NCBI GenBank assembly: GCA_947451385.1
Contig: CANFYZ010000030.1
Span: 1-41,147 of the forward strand
Length of the DNA: 41,147 nt
Direction: 5' to 3'
Source of the DNA: Comamonadaceae bacterium
GTDB lineage: Bacteria; Pseudomonadota; Gammaproteobacteria; Burkholderiales; Burkholderiaceae_C
The position numbers were made by a program, and so were the translations under genes. The notes beneath the pieces are model-generated. The model did no database searches. It saw only the letters and a program-made list of their open reading frames with translations, and was not told where the DNA came from. This document shows, one piece after another, positions 40,861-41,147 of this stretch. Every line of letters begins with the position of its first letter. Position 1 is the stretch's first letter.

Positions 40861-41147
40861 ATGTCTGTGTGGGATATTGGCCTGGTGGGCCTGGGCGTGA
40901 TGGGTGAAAACCTGGCCCTGAATTTGGAGCGCAACGGTTTCGCCGTGGCCGGTTTTGATCTCGATGCCGGCAAGCGGCACAGCTTTGCACAGCGTACACA
41001 AGGCTTGCGAGCACAGGCGGCCGAATCGCTGGCCGCGATGGTGGCTCAACTGGCCGTGCCGCGCCGTGTCTGGCTGATGGTGCCTGCGGGTGCCCCGGTG
41101 GATGCGGTGCTGGCCGAATTGCGGCCCCTGCTGTCACCGGGCGATGT
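40861..41147 (+). CDS. gnd: 6-phosphogluconate dehydrogenase-like protein, N-terminal part
   Basis: The frame is open from ATG 40861 to the window end (95 residues). It begins with a Rossmann motif I-G-L-V-G-L-G-V-M-G-E-N-L-A-L-N-L-E-R-N-G-F, followed by V-W-L-M-V-P-A-G near 72-79. M-G-E-N-L-A-L-N is typical of decarboxylating 6-phosphogluconate dehydrogenases of the pentose phosphate pathway; 3-hydroxyisobutyrate dehydrogenase relatives usually read M-G-x-x-M-A-x-N-L here and are the alternative. AAGGA precedes the ATG. The catalytic domain lies beyond the window. Confidence 0.75.
   Translation, partial: MSVWDIGLVGLGVMGENLALNLERNGFAVAGFDLDAGKRHSFAQRTQGLRAQAAESLAAMVAQLAVPRRVWLMVPAGAPVDAVLAELRPLLSPGD

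Overview
The window reads as a chromosome segment of a betaproteobacterium, most likely order Burkholderiales, family Comamonadaceae. The grounds are GC-rich dense coding, a HypT/YjiE-like LysR gene beside a glutamate/aspartate ABC transporter, an AapJQMP general amino-acid transporter, and class II pyrC followed by a DUF3025 gene. A freshwater genus such as Limnohabitans or Rhodoferax is a guess from memory of similar gene content, not a result.

Layout. 1-1850: end of a sugar-acid catabolic operon (two short-chain dehydrogenases and an FAH-family hydrolase, probably an L-fuconate-type route). 1968-5784: a TetR regulator with a perfect palindromic operator, then an acyl-CoA dehydrogenase, a DUF2147 protein and an enoyl-CoA hydratase/isomerase, closed by a clear terminator; this looks like a fatty-acid or acyl-CoA degradation unit. 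5842-7381: two hotdog thioesterases that flank a small graveyard holding a broken HigBA-type toxin-antitoxin pair and a cupin pseudogene. 7442-9310: an ATM1-type ABC exporter. 9318-17562: a LysR regulator followed by two complete polar amino-acid importers in tandem (GltIJKL then AapJQMP), with a CRP-type site placed at -41.5 of a plausible promoter. 17593-21483: pyrC, DUF3025, htpX and an EamA-family transporter. 21490-23629, minus strand: a 5'-nucleotidase and a lone gspF.

23887-37138 is the striking part. Three large genes in a row (935, 1225 and 2105 aa) encode repetitive, Asp/Ala/Val/Thr-rich, cysteine-poor proteins without Sec signal peptides. All three are built from one roughly 65-residue predicted-helical repeat that occurs in three flavours (a, b, c), so that the larger period is about 200 residues: 7 units in the first protein, 9 in the second and 18 in the third. 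The ends are swapped like cassettes. The first has a BapA-like prefix with a glycine-rich hydrophobic segment; the second and third share a two-copy beta-rich N-terminal module; the first and second share a gap-free C-terminal block; the third instead ends in a sandwich-like domain, a cadherin-like stretch and three EF-hand-like calcium loops. The likely role is a type I secreted cell-surface or biofilm matrix system, but no exporter lies in the window. AT-rich control regions with shared short motifs precede the first and third genes, and a G9 tract in the first could switch it on and off.

37168-41147: a lipoprotein (minus strand), then a plus-strand series of a periplasmic alpha/beta hydrolase, a class C beta-lactamase-fold serine hydrolase, a SET-domain protein translationally coupled to it, and the start of a 6-phosphogluconate-dehydrogenase-like gene cut by the window end. 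No tRNA, rRNA, CRISPR array, integrase or insertion sequence was seen.
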